Assembly (NCBI RefSeq): GCF_964199755.1
Contig: NC_133899.1
Span: 23,539,446-23,603,445, forward strand
Source of the DNA: Larus michahellis
Taxonomy: Eukaryota > Chordata > Aves > Charadriiformes > Laridae
Direction: 5' to 3'
Length of the DNA: 64,000 nucleotides
The position numbers and the translations under genes are program-made. Shown piece by piece: positions 34,301 to 44,436 of the stretch. Numbering within the stretch: position 1 is the stretch's first letter; every line of letters begins with the position of its first letter. The notes under the pieces were generated by a model, which made no database searches, was not told the origin of the DNA, and saw only the letters and a list, made by a program, of their open reading frames with translations.

Positions 34301-37102
34301 CAGTTTCTGACATGTGTCTTGGTTCCCTGCCCTGGACTCTTACCCTGTCCCAGGTCGGACTCTTGGTAAACGAGAGCTCCTCTTAGAAAGGACTGAAGAA
34401 AAAACCCCAACTTATAATGTGGTGTTTTTTTCCATAAATACTCTGATTTTCAGATATCGTACTGCCTTGTACACTGTTACTCTACTTAATAGCCTGCATC
34501 CAATGTTCTAGCCTGAAAAGTGTATTCAAAATGATGAACTGGAAATATACCTGCACACACAGCACTGTAATCTGGTGTTTTCTATACAAGGGGGGGTCTC
34601 ACCCACCTAACACATTGTGCTCTATCAACAGATATTGCTACTAGTGGCCCTACCAACCTCCTCCCCCTCCACACACACTACTTTTCATTTCTCTGAAATG
34701 GTTACCTGCCTGCTCACCACTTTTGACTACTGGAGAGATGTAATCTAGCAAATACCCAAGTAAAGCACCACTTTTGCTCCGCGGACCTTAGCAACCTAAA
34801 TTGCCATTTGTGCCTTTATCTTTCATGTCACTGATAGTTAGGATGATCCTAACTAAAAAAAAATCATATGGCAACCCTATTCAAATGCCAATACAATTCC
34901 TTTCTTTGCCTTCAACTTGCTGGGATAGCAGATCATACCTGATGGATTTGCCGTGCTACATTTCTTGACTTTAATGCATACAAGGTAAGCATGGGCAGTA
35001 AGCATCAGGAGGACATTTTCCTGTATTTACTTACTCTCATAAACAACTTGTTGAGAAAGTATTTTTACTCACTGTTACTAGGTGGCAAAAAAAGTCCATT
35101 AATATAACGAGGTTTGCTATGATGGAAGGCACAACTGATCCTCACACAGCCTAAGGGTTGTCTTTCCCAGAAACCGGAGATTTTGCTGTACTTTTGCTGC
35201 AGGAGAAAACAGTTTTCAGATATTGCAAGTACAACAATAAAAACAGACTAAATGGTGACATGGGCAGTGGGATTGAGTGCCCCCTCAGCCAATTTGCTGA
35301 TGACACCAAGCTGTGTGGCACAGTTGACACGCTGGACGGAAGGGATGCCATCCAGAGGGACCTCGACAGGCTGGAGAGGTGGGCCCGAGCAAGCCTCATG
35401 AAGTTCAACCATGCCAAGTGCAGGGTCCTGCACCTGGGTCACAGCCATCCCAGGCACAAATCCAGGCTGGGCGGAGAATGGATTGAGAGCAGCCCTGAGG
35501 AGAAGGATTTGGGGTGCTGGTGGATGAGAAGCTCAACATGAGCCGGCAATGTGAGCTCCCAGCCCAGAAAGCCAACTGCATCCTGGGCTACATCAAAAGA
35601 AGCGCGGCCAGCACGTTGAAGGAGTCCCTCTGCTATGAGGACAGGCTGAGAGAGTTGGGGTTGTTCAACCTGGAGAAGAGAAGGCTCCGGGGAGACCTTA
35701 TAGCAGCCTTCCAGTACCTGAAGGGGGCCTACAGGAGAGATGGGCAGGGACTCTTTATGAGGGAGTGTAGCAATAGGACGAGGGGTAACGATTTTAAACT
35801 GAAAGAGGGGAAATTTATATTAGATATTTGGAAGAAATTCCTTACTCTGAGGGCGGTGAGACACCAGCCCAGGTTGCCCAGAGGAGCTGTGGCTGCCCCA
35901 TCCCTGGAGGTGTTCAAGGCCAGGTTGGATGGGGCTTGGAGCAACCTGGTCTGGTGGGAGGTGTCCCTGCACAGGGCAGGGGGGTTGGAACTAGATGATC
36001 TTTAAGGTCCCTTCTAACCCAAACCATTCTATGATCCTATGATTAATACATGGTGTACTGCTGTGAACACAGCCAAGAGGTTCCTTCACAGTGACAGAAT
36101 CTGCACTTGGAACTCCCCTGAGGAAAATGACCTTGTGGGTAAGTCACACTAGATTCCCATGCCCTAGTGGTTGCCTTAAATGAGAATTGCGTTTTTTAAA
36201 ACCTTTCAGTTTTAATTAATGGGGGAGATGATTCGGTAGTCCAGGTATAACAGTACGGCAACAAATATAAACTCGGGTTTATATCCTGGATATGAAACAT
36301 ATCCCAGCTGAGAGCTGTGAATGCCAATTTGCCAGTTATTTCTTAATGAGTTTTGGGGTAATGTTTTAGAGGAAAACAAAGTCACACTTGAAAATATTTG
36401 AATATTTGAAGGCAAGTTTCACCCAGTTCCAGACATTATCAGATGGGTCTAGGAGCAGCATCTGAAAAACTCGCCGCTTTTGGACTGTAGCCAGTGTGAC
36501 TGTGCAATCCCCTGGGACACGGTGGGGCCTGGAGCCAAAGCCCATCACCCAGGCATTGACGCCTAAATCCCTAGTGCTGAGACGGAGGCAATAACAAAGA
36601 GCCCTACACTCACCCCTGGATTTTCACCAGGTGGAATATAAATATTTCTCGGAAGAATAAACCCGTTTTGAAGGACTTTGTTTTAGATAACTGATTTTGC
36701 AGAAAGTCAGGTAGTCGCTGTAAGCAGAAATTACAAACATGGCCTATTTATTCAGAGTGAATATAATGTCGGTTGAGTAAGGAAGTGATGAGTGATCTTC
36801 ATGCACGGTTTTTAACTTGTGTGTTCCTTAAGTATCTCAGCCCAGTTCATGGGAGAAATTGTCCATAGTTTAGATGACGCTTAGCTCTTCTCACCACTTC
36901 CAAAAATCAGATATTTTATCTACAGATGCAGCCATAACCAGGCAGAGTGACATACCAACTTCTAACTTTACATAATAAACCTCCCTTTCAACACAGATGT
37001 ATCAAGTAAATCAAGGATACAAGTCACTCTAAAATCTACAGCACTCACCTGTGCATTGGGGGAATAAAGATGGAAATAGCGGTCATTCCCAGCTGCGGCC
37101 AT
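25115..37102 (-). CDS. C12orf50: C12orf50 homologue (ZC3H11A-related), eight coding exons
   Basis: Gene-level entry. Eight exons on the minus strand (37,102-37,049; 35,196-35,073; 32,321-32,160; 30,819-30,742; 30,651-30,538; 27,343-27,236; 25,688-25,569; 25,347-25,115) join with matching phases to 993 nt, coding 330 residues. The second exon matches human C12orf50 strongly ([14 protein letters not shown], then [13 protein letters not shown]), and exon 4 ends with [12 protein letters not shown], another conserved block. C12orf50 is poorly characterised and belongs to the ZC3H11A-like CCCH zinc-finger group, so an RNA-binding role is inferred, not shown. Features in order: aromatic N-terminus, one incomplete CCCH finger (26-44), acidic run (101-111), conserved helix-like block (about 123-140), basic tail. 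From memory the human protein is about 414 residues, so this one is shorter at the C-terminus. All internal introns after exon 2 are phase 1. Five CR1-type and other insertions lie only in introns or outside the gene. Confidence 0.88.
25569..25688 (-). CDS. C12orf50: C12orf50-like exon 7
   Basis: 120 nt, acceptor TTTCCAG, donor GGAG|GTAATA, phase 1 at both ends. It codes a basic, Arg/Lys-rich stretch containing [21 protein letters not shown]. Its place in the gene rests mainly on phase and splice sites, because the family is poorly conserved here. Confidence 0.8.
25689..27235. other. C12orf50-like intron 6
   Basis: No repeat, RNA gene or exon recognised. A plus-strand open frame at 26,856-27,092 has no family resemblance. 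Confidence 0.6.
27236..27343 (-). CDS. C12orf50: C12orf50-like exon 6
   Basis: 108 nt, acceptor CCTATAG, donor AAAG|GTAGTT, phase 1 at both ends. It codes [11 protein letters not shown] and then [16 protein letters not shown], which aligns with a human C12orf50 segment of the same order and spacing (recalled, not searched). Confidence 0.85.
27655..29384 (+). mobile_element. CR1 LINE, 5'-truncated, 1.7 kb
   Basis: Reverse-transcriptase region of CR1 with recognisable motifs ([19 protein letters not shown], then [15 protein letters not shown] and FADDTKLGG), followed by the 3' region and an octamer tail (attctgtcattctgtgatt) at about 29,355-29,384. The frame is broken by stop codons (for example after 'KANVT') and frameshifts, so it is inactive. 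It sits in intron 5 of the C12orf50-like gene, antisense to it. Confidence 0.95.
29385..30537. other. C12orf50-like intron 5, part downstream of the CR1
   Basis: AT-rich sequence with a short TATA run near 30,357. No gene, RNA or repeat family recognised. Confidence 0.6.
30538..30651 (-). CDS. C12orf50: C12orf50-like exon 5 with a GC donor
   Basis: 114 nt, acceptor AGTTAG, phase 1 at both ends. It opens with EYYRIQYP, continuing the family motif KSGEYYRF. The donor reads AAAG|GCAAGT, a GC-AG intron with otherwise perfect consensus. No GT donor in this position keeps the frame. Confidence 0.85.
30742..30819 (-). CDS. C12orf50: C12orf50-like exon 4
   Basis: 78 nt, acceptor CCTACAG, donor TCCG|GTAAAT, phase 1 at both ends. 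It codes [19 protein letters not shown] and then MCYKSG, the most conserved C12orf50 block outside the finger. Confidence 0.92.
31566..31606. repeat. Perfect 14-bp inverted repeat, 13-nt loop
   Basis: aatctagtgaagag (31,566-31,579) is repeated as its exact reverse complement at 31,593-31,606. It lies in intron 3 of the C12orf50-like gene. No flanking transposon ends were recognised. Confidence 0.85.
32160..32321 (-). CDS. C12orf50: C12orf50-like exon 3 (acidic stretch)
   Basis: 162 nt, acceptor TATCTGCAG, donor AACT|GTAAAC, phase 1 at both ends. It codes residues 60-113, including the conserved [13 protein letters not shown] motif and a run of eleven Asp/Glu (101-111). Confidence 0.9.
32322..33972. 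other. C12orf50-like intron 2, part without recognised features
   Basis: No gene, RNA or repeat family recognised. Several short open frames exist on both strands (for example 33,212-33,448 and 33,615-33,926), none resembling a known protein. Confidence 0.55.
33973..34250 (-). mobile_element. CR1 LINE 3' fragment, about 0.28 kb
   Basis: Begins with four catagaat octamers (tail of a minus-oriented CR1), followed by 'gggttggaagggacctctgg' and the typical 3' region; it fades out at about 34,250. It has the same orientation as the host gene and lies in its intron 2. Confidence 0.95.
35073..35196 (-). CDS. C12orf50: C12orf50-like exon 2 (incomplete CCCH finger)
   Basis: 124 nt, acceptor CTCCTGCAG at 35,197, donor ACA|GTGAGT. 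It codes residues 19-59 and the first base of 60. The family finger has spacing C-x8-C-x4-C-x3-H; here C35, C40 and H44 are present, but the first position, residue 26, is glycine (GGT instead of TGT). The [13 protein letters not shown] stretch after the finger is diagnostic. A CR1 copy lies about 57 bases upstream of the acceptor. Confidence 0.9.
35254..36043 (+). mobile_element. CR1 LINE 3' fragment, about 0.8 kb
   Basis: Starts at the 'gtgacatgggcagtggg' region of the pol gene, carries [16 protein letters not shown], and ends in 'attctatgatcctatgatt'. It is truncated at its 5' end. It sits in intron 1, some 57 bases upstream of the exon 2 acceptor. Confidence 0.95.
36044..37048. other. C12orf50-like intron 1, remainder
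   Basis: No repeat recognised. A minus-strand segment at 36,626-36,714 has an acceptor-like and a donor-like edge and an open frame but no family similarity and the wrong phase (see rejected items). Confidence 0.5.
37049..37102 (-). CDS. C12orf50: C12orf50-like exon 1 (start codon)
   Basis: Codes [18 protein letters not shown] from an ATG in a good Kozak context (A at -3, G at +4). The donor is CAG|GTGAGT at phase 0, which fits the phase-0 start of exon 2. The block [10 protein letters not shown] resembles the start of ZC3H11A, where a first zinc finger begins; here its cysteine is arginine. The frame stays open upstream to another ATG at 37,150, so a longer start is possible. Confidence 0.72.
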
Positions 37103-38876
37103 TTTCAGCTCTTGTGCCTCACCTCTTGCTTTCAACCTCCACTCTCTCAATACCGACAGAACATACGTTAAAATGTTAAAGCTATCAACATTGAGGCAAA
37201 TCGTATTCTTATCCAGCAGTTTTCTTTCAAAAAGTAGACCTTCAGAACCTTAGCTCTGCTTCTTTTTTCAAACAAAACTCCAACTGGCAGTGAAATACAC
37301 TCAAAGAAAGGAGGTGGTACCTGCTCCAAGCTTGTTGAACTGACGAAGGCAGTTGCCAACCGCTATAGAATGTTACCTTTCCAAGGTTCCACGGTTGCCA
37401 GCGCTCCTCCAGCTCGTAACATCAGCAAGATGGTGCTATGGGACCTGTCCAGCTTGAATATCTTCCTTTGCCTCCATCGCTTCAGAATGTAGTACGGAAA
37501 TTCTGACCCTTTCAAAGAGTCTCCCATTCCGCTGCTTCCTTGACGTAAAATGGAAAAAAAACAGATGGCGGGGCTTAAATAGTACCCAGCTTCTTTCCAT
37601 GGGAACTGTGGTCTTTGATAACACAAAGACAAACCTTGTTCTTTGACTGTTTTTTAACCAAAATCCTTGTGCCCGGTGTGTTTCTTACTGTACCTCTGTC
37701 TTTGGATGGAGAAACGTGCTGCTTCCTGTTAGTACACTGTTAGCCGTTAACTGCTCACATTTCCCTGTTACATGGGTTTCCTTGCTTTTTCTTGCTTCCA
37801 TGGTGTCCACTGCCACAGCTCGAGCAGAAAGAACAGTGTACGCTTGTGTCCCTAATTAGCACCTCCCTTCTCATTCAGGTCCCAGGCTGCCCTGAACAAA
37901 AATAGGGGGGAAATGAAGTTTCAGTCCTGGAAAATGGTCAGGCATACTGTTATCCCCAGGACATGGGGTCGCGGGTACAACACTGAGTGACATCAGTGAC
38001 TTGGAGATAAAAACTTCAGAGCACTGTTAGACCAAAACCTGGGAACTTAGGAGTAAAGCAGAAAAGGAAGCACAGAAAGGAAAAGGAGACGCGACCTTAA
38101 AACAGAAGGATGCCATCACTCAAAGAGTACTAAGGGTACAGATGAAGCCAAAGAGAAGGGAGGCAGATACAAGGCAGAATTGAAGAGAGAGGACTAGAAG
38201 GTCATGTGACTGGTAGCTCCTTGGGAAAAAAAGGAACAAAACCCACAACCACTGGACTGGACGGACTAATCACCTGTACTGTACACCATGGGTCTGCCAG
38301 TGGGAAGGGTGACAGACGTGTACATGAAAAGCAGGTGCCAGCGACTCCATGGGCACAAACAGTACGAGGCTGGCTCAGCAGTGGTGACAGCCAAGCTGGG
38401 AAGAAGTACGAAGGCTTTGAAACGACTCCAAGTCTTCTCGTCTCGCTAGGAGCCTATCAGCTTGTTTGTAACTCAAGTATCAGCAGATGGCCCGAAGACT
38501 AACTGCAAAGGAAAATACCACATGCCTGACCATTCGGGCTTTGGCACTGGAATAAAGTGATTTCTACAGGGATGACTTCACCTAAGTGCAGAATGAAACT
38601 GCTCACTGGGATCAAGGTGGGGAGTACTGGCAAGAGCTGTGAACAGACAAACGATGTGAAAAGGCTCCCACGGTTGCGTAAGCCCAGCAACTGACTGGGG
38701 CACACAGGGGAGGGAAAGCTCAGGAAAGCATGGGTAACGACTGCCAGTAGGCATGAGTGGCCAGAGTAGGAAAGTGCTAACACTGCCAAGAGCTATGCAA
38801 GCAAGGGCTCTTTGTAGCTGTACAGCTGTGCCTAAATGAGGCACAGCAGAAGGTATGGTCAGGAAGAATGAATTCT
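37103..38876. other. Upstream of the C12orf50-like gene, no gene seen
   Basis: This segment should hold the 5' untranslated region. It has ordinary base composition without a CpG island. Minus-strand open frames at 37,363-37,632 have no recognisable relatives. Confidence 0.5.
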
Positions 38877-39619
38877 GTATTGGGTTTGCGTGGCAAGGTT
38901 TTGGTAGCGTGGGGGCTACAGGAGTGGCTTCTGTGAGAAGCTGCGTAAGCTTCCCCCATGTCTGATAGAGCTCCAGGACGGACCCACTGCTGGCCAAGGC
39001 TGAGCCCATCAGCAACAGTGGTAGCACCTCTGTGATATTATATAAATATAATATATTATATAATATATTATATAATATATTTATATAAATATAAATATTC
39101 TTAAAAGAAGGGGAAAAAACTGCTAGGCCACAGCAGCTGGAGAGAGGATTGACAAAATGTGAGAGAAACAGCAAGGGACCCCACGCTGGAGCAGGGGAAG
39201 GGTGTGAGGAGGAAGGAGTGGCAGAGACAAGGTGTGACAAACTGACTGCAACCCCCAATCCCCGTCCCCCTGCGCTGCTGACCAAAGGGATATTGCATAC
39301 CATGGGGCGTCATGCTCAGTTTAAAGCTGGGGGATAGAAGAAGGAAAGGGGCGCATTCAGAGCAATGGCGGTTTTCTTCCCAAGTCACCATTACGCTGAT
39401 GGAGCCCTGCTTTCCTGGGGATGGCTGAACACCACCCTGCCGATCGTGAACTCCTTATTTTGCTTTGCTCACGCACGCAGCTTTTGCTTTACCTATTAAA
39501 CTTTCTTCATCTCAACCCACGAGTTTTCTCTCTTTTCCAATTTTCTCCCCCCTCCTGCCGGGGGGGAGCGAGCAAGCAGCTGGTGGTGCTTAGTTGCCGG
39601 ACAAGGTTAAACCACGACA
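38877..39619 (+). mobile_element. Solo LTR of an avian endogenous retrovirus
   Basis: Starts TGTATTGGGTTTGCGTGGCA and ends at 'ttaaaccacgaca'. It contains a poly(A) signal ATTAAA (39,495-39,500) followed by 'ctttcttcatctcaaccca' and 'cgagttttctc', a hallmark of many avian ERV LTRs. It also contains a (TATA)-rich run at about 39,036-39,100. No internal retroviral sequence adjoins it on either side. The expected 5-bp target duplication is not obvious (aattc before, ctctc after), which suggests age or slightly different ends. Confidence 0.8.
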
Positions 39620-40430
39620 CTCTCTAAGTTATTGTTCCTTCATATAGAAAAAGCCAATGGGGGATTAGATTTGGAACTAGTGTACGCTATTTTTTTTGGT
39701 TTTCAGAGTGCAGGCAAGGGGTTATGACTGCTAGGGAAGAAGCGGGGTGGGAGGGTGGGAAAACTGTTCTTTTTCATGTAATCTTCATAAAATCTTCATT
39801 ATGCTGTATGTTACATTTACAAATCTGAGCACTAAAATATAAAACATCCATGTAATGTAACAAAAGCCTGTAGAAGGTTGTTGTTTTATGAATTCTGAAT
39901 TCTATTTTGAGACTTTTGCAAGACAAGGACTTGCTTTGTATTTTGCTAGCAGAAAGAGAGAGAGGCCAGCTTATAATGAGCCTTTTTCGGCTCATTTATG
40001 ATTGTCTTTAGGCCATTTAATTCTCTGAAAAAGATTCCAAAATATCCATTGCCTTTTCAGCTGACGCAGGAACCTTCTATATATCAGGTCTCTAAGAAGG
40101 AAGAACGACGCCAAGGTAATTATTTCATTCTATAGTTACCCAGCCATACCAAGCCTGTCTCTGTAAATTTCAGCAGACATCGGCTGAAGGGTCAGTACTG
40201 AAGGGACATAAACCATTAAGGCCAGTAATCTACCCCTTCAGAAAGGACAGGTGAGCAGCATTTGTGGTGCTAAAGGGTTGGGCTACGGTTTACGACTCAG
40301 AAGTTTTAGCTGTTTCATGATGGGCTTACTGTAGGTTTTCTGTATGTTATTTAAGACTGGTGGTCAAAAAAATAAGAGCATGTGTGGTCTCTAGAGAGCG
40401 AAAATCACAGCAATTACACGACCGGGCCGC
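39620..40430. other. No gene seen
   Basis: Non-repetitive AT-rich sequence with no recognisable exon or repeat between the LTR and the CpG-rich segment. Confidence 0.5.
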
Positions 40431-40585
40431 GCCGGGAGCAGAGGCTACAGCCCCTGACACAACATGGCCGCCGGGAGCCCTGTGCCGGGACTACAGCTCC
40501 CAGCGTGCCCCGGGGCGCCCCTTCCTGCCCTCTGACCCCCGCAGGAACCAGAGCCGCCTCCCCGGGGCTGCCCCGGCCCAAGGCC
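40430..40585 (+). promoter_or_regulatory. CpG-rich promoter-like segment with ZNF143 and YY1 sites
   Basis: A CpG-dense stretch after AT-rich DNA. Position 40,490-40,509 reads actacagctcccagcgtgcc, close to the ZNF143/Staf consensus. Position 40,461-40,472 reads aacatggccgcc, close to the YY1 consensus. Such pairs mark many vertebrate housekeeping and bidirectional promoters. In human, C12orf50 and C12orf29 (RLIG1) are, as I recall, divergent neighbours, so this could be the matching shared promoter; I found no RLIG1 exon on the plus strand here. Confidence 0.6.
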
Positions 40586-40589
40586 CCGG

Positions 40590-41165
40590 TGGAGCCGGGA
40601 GGAGGAGGAGGGCAGAGAGGGAGAGAGCAGCAGAGAGGGGCGGGAAGGGCCAGAGGGACAACGGGGAGAGCAGGGGGGAGCTGGGCAGGGAGTGGAGGGA
40701 GGAGAAATGCTGATGAGGGGCAGGGGGAGAGCGGGAAAGAGATGGAGGGCAGGGGCCAGGGTCAGGACGAGGAGGCGGAGAAGGACAGAAGAGCGACGGC
40801 CTCCAGGGCTGAGGTGGGGGAAGAGCAAAAGGGGACGGGGAGTGGGATGGAGGCCCAGAGGGAGGAGGGAAGGCCCAGGCAGACAGGCAGGAAAGGGGAC
40901 GGGCTGCAGGACAGCAAGGAAGATGAGGCCAGGCAGGTGGACAGAGCGATAGAAAAGAGAGAAGGGCAGGGAGTGGGGGAGAGAGATGTAGAGAAAGACA
41001 AAAATAGCAAAGAGAAAACCAGGCTGTATGGCAGGGTGGGAGGGATGAAAAACATAAGATCAGGGAGCCGGCCAGAGAAAGACAGAGAAAGGAAAAAATA
41101 GTGATGGGCTAGAGACAGGGCGGGAGGAATTAAAAGATGGGGGCAGGGAGCCAGGCAGAGAGCGA
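40590..41165 (+). repeat. Long purine-rich tract (GGA/GAG)
   Basis: More than 550 bases in which the plus strand is dominated by G and A (gggagag, gaggaggag, cagagagg), directly downstream of the promoter-like segment. Low-complexity open frames appear on both strands. Such tracts can adopt triplex (H-DNA) or G-quadruplex structures. Confidence 0.7.
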
Positions 41166-41169
41166 TGAG

Positions 41170-43204
41170 GAGGGACCACAAATAGCAACTACGGGCAACT
41201 GACTCCATTTCTTGAGCACCCCCCAGCAGCGGCATTACCAGGCACCTCAAGGAATGCGCTGCCTGCAAAAGCCCTTCCCTGGGCTCAGTCCTGCTGCCTA
41301 ATATTGGTGATGAACGTCGCCCTGCAGAGTGGCCGGGACTGTGGGGAAAAAGCCCAGCTCGGGGCGGGGGGGGGAATCAGCCAGCTGTTTTTTTGTCTGT
41401 TTGCTTGTTGGTTTTGCGTTTGTTTGCTTCTTGGTTTTGCTTTTTAAAATAATACCATTTAAGCTCTAAATACAACCTGTAAGGAGAAAGGACCCAGGCG
41501 TACTAGGTTGGGCACATTTAGAGCCCAAAGCCGTCCAACAGCCACACAAACCACCGCTGGCTCCCGCTGCGCACACTGCACCGCCTGCTCGCAGGTACAG
41601 GCAGCCGCCCTGGGTCTTGAGCGCTCCTCCAGAGCGGCACCGCCAGGCAGCTCAAAAAATCCCACTGCCTGCAAAAACTAGAGCACAGCTTAATTCTGGG
41701 CAGTTTTCCCTCTTTTCAGGCCTGCTGGTTAAAGAGTCATCTGTTGAGGCATGGCTCAGGACCACGCCAGGACCAGCAGCGCTGCTTTCTGCACCCCGCG
41801 GCAACGATGGGCAGAGGGACATGTTCCCAGATCATGGGACGAGGTACATGTGCGAGGTGTCAGGGTCACCCCCGCCTGTTTTTTCCCAGCGAAGCCCCAG
41901 CCAGTGCCAGCCCCAAGCTGCAACCCCAGGGCTGAGGCTCAAGGAGCTGGGTGTTTGTGCGGGCGCTGCACCCTGCCGTTGGCTGCCCTGGACTGACCCC
42001 CGTTGTCTCCAGCTCTGCTTTCTGCCAGCGCTGGGGGCACCACAGAATGGCTTGCCTGCTCCCCAAAGCTGTCCTGACCCATGTCTGCAGCTCGCGTGTG
42101 GTGTCCACGTCACACAGCTGATTTGGGGGTGGAAGCTCTCTCTTGTGGCACCCTGGGAATGGGGGCCAAGCAAACCCCATTCCTCCCTTTGGGACTTCAT
42201 GCCCAAGAAGACTCAGTGCAGACGTACCGTGTGCTGAAGAGCATCCTGCAGGGAGGTGACAGCCGTTTGCAGACCAACGCTGAGACCTGCCTGACAGCAA
42301 AGGCACCTGGTGGCTGCAGAACAGCCCAGGTGAGCTGGTTCTCTTGGAGGCCACCACAGCAGCCTTCCTCTGTCCCTGGTTTTGGTGAGATGTGGAGCAG
42401 TGCAGAGATGTTTCTCAGGCATCCAGGCCTGAGGGGGGTTTCCCAGTGCCCCCGTGAGAGATCTTGCTCCCAGGAAGCACCTCCCCATAATGCCGAGGCC
42501 GTATCCGCCCCCCTGGAGCTGGGTACAGCTGCCCTGAGGGGTCTCACAGGGAGGACAGGGTCATCTGACACAGAAATGATGAGCTGAAGCCCGGTGGCCA
42601 TGGCTGGCCGGTTCAAAGTCTCCGAGGGCCTCAACCTTTCTCCCCGGGAGTGTTTAACCCAGGTTTTACTGTTACGTACAGGATCCGGGTGTGTTGGCCC
42701 TGGCTTCCTGGGGTTATGTTATTTTTATGTTATCTTGTGTTCCGCATGGTCTTTTTTTGTGGAGAGTCCTCTTTTTCAGCTTGTTTACCATTTTAAGGTT
42801 TAGATGGGGGTCTTTGTTTTGTGTACAATGTTTTATCTGTTTGGGGTTTTTTTGCTGTTTTGGTGGATTGTATTGTGTTTTCTATCTTGAAACCATCATT
42901 TCTGGTCCAATATGTCTCCTGCAGGTGGGGCAGTGCCACTTCTGGTGCAGTCCGACTCGTTTCTGACTTCTAGCCCATAAGTAATGACTGCCAGAGGACT
43001 ATGCGTACTTCTAAATTTCCATGGACTTCCAAATTCAGGGTCATTTCTCCTGCCTTGAGGAAGAGCCATGGGAAGATGCCAGCCACATGGAAGGACCAGG
43101 CTTTCTGGGTTTTGCTTTTGAGTTAGAAACCTGCAAAGAGGCTGCTGTCGTTAAGTTTAGTGACATTTTGTAACTCAACTGGGTATTGTGTGACTTGAAA
43201 CATT
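41170..43204. other. GC-rich segment, nothing recognised
   Basis: Includes T/G-rich simple sequence at about 41,382-41,450. Overlapping open frames on both strands (41,617-42,587) have no resemblance to a known family. I see no splice-supported exon. Confidence 0.5.
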
Positions 43205-44436
43205 GCTGGCAAATCATAGAGTCATAGAATGGGTAGAGTCAGAAGGGACTTTAAAGATCATCTAGTCCCAACCTCCCTGCTATGGGCAGGGACACCTCCC
43301 ACTAGACCAGGCTGCTCAAAGCCCTGTCCAGCCTGGCCTTGAACAATTCCAGGGATGGGGCATCCACAAGTTCTCTGGGCAGCCTGTGCCAGCGGCACAC
43401 CGCCCTCGGCAAAAAGAATGTCTTCTTAATATCTTTTCTAAATCTACCCTCTTTCAATTTAAAACCGTTCCCCTCGTCCTATTGCTCCACTCCCTGACCA
43501 AGAGTCCCTCTCCACCTTTTCTGTAGGCCCCCTTTAGGTAGTACTGGAAGGCCGCTATAAGGTCTCCCCAGAGCCTTCTCTTCTCCAGGCTGAACAACCC
43601 CAAGTCTCTCAGCCTGTCCTCACAGCAGAGGGGCTTGAGCCCTCCGATCATTTTTGTGGTCTCCTCTGCACTCACTCCAACAGTTCCATGTCCTTTGCAT
43701 GTTTGGGGCCCCAGAGCTGGAGGCAGTACTTCAGGTGGGTTCTCACGAGGGCAGAGTAGAGGGACAGAATCATGTCACTCGACCTGCTGGCCATGCTTCT
43801 TTTGATGCAGCCGAGGATATGGTTGGCTTTCTGGGCTGCAAGTGCACATTGCCAGCTCACGTTGAGCTTCTCACCCACCAACACCCCCAAGTCCTTCTCC
43901 TCAGGGCTGCTCTCAAACCATTCTCCTCCCAGTCTGTATTTTTGCTTGGGATTGCCTCAGCCCATGTGTAGGCCCTTGAATTTGGCCCAATTGAACTTCT
44001 CCAGCCTGTCCGGGTCCCTCTGGATGGCTCCAGCCTCCCATCCAGCGTGTCGACCGTGCCACACAGCTTGGTGTCGTCAGCAAACTTGCTGAGGGTGAAT
44101 TCAATCCCAACATCCATGTCACCAACAAAGATGTTAAATAGAACACCATTCATCACTGCTCACCACTTGGTCATCAAGCTGTTGACCAAACCTCTCTGAG
44201 TGCAGCCATCCGTCCAATTCCTTAGCCACCGAGTGGTCCATCTGTCAAAGCCACGTCTCTCCAATTTAGAGACAAGGATGTCATGTGGGACAGTGTCAGA
44301 TACCTTGCCCAAGTCCAGTCAGATGATGTCAGCTGCTCTTCCCTTATCCACCAACACTGTAACCCCGTTGTAGAAGGCCACCAAATTTGTCAGGCACCGT
44401 GTGCCTTTAGTGAAGCCATGTTGGCTGTCGCTGATC
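43205..44436 (-). mobile_element. CR1 LINE, older copy, 3' part
   Basis: Minus-oriented. It begins with the octamer tail 'atcatagagtcatagaatgg' and runs through the 3' region into reverse-transcriptase sequence that reads [16 protein letters not shown] on the minus strand (near 44,060). At about 44,436 it is interrupted by a second CR1 and resumes at about 44,723. Confidence 0.93.

Noticed and set aside
35073-35150. Shorter version of C12orf50-like exon 2 starting after CCTTAG
   Set aside because: The FWERQPLG codons immediately upstream match the family and a better acceptor (CTCCTGCAG) lies at 35,197.
36626-36714. Additional coding exon of the C12orf50-like gene
   Set aside because: It has an acceptor-like TTACAG and a GTGAGT donor with an open frame, but no cysteines or similarity to the family, and its phase does not fit. 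Exon 1 already joins exon 2 at phase 0.
38870-39625. Full-length retrovirus attached to the LTR
   Set aside because: No second LTR, primer-binding site, gag, pol or env adjoins it; the pol fragment at 45.3 kb is 6 kb away with other elements between.
40360-41268. Protein genes in the purine-rich tract (frames on both strands)
   Set aside because: Low-complexity Arg/Gly/Glu or Leu/Ser/Pro frames follow from the base skew. No splice sites or family similarity.
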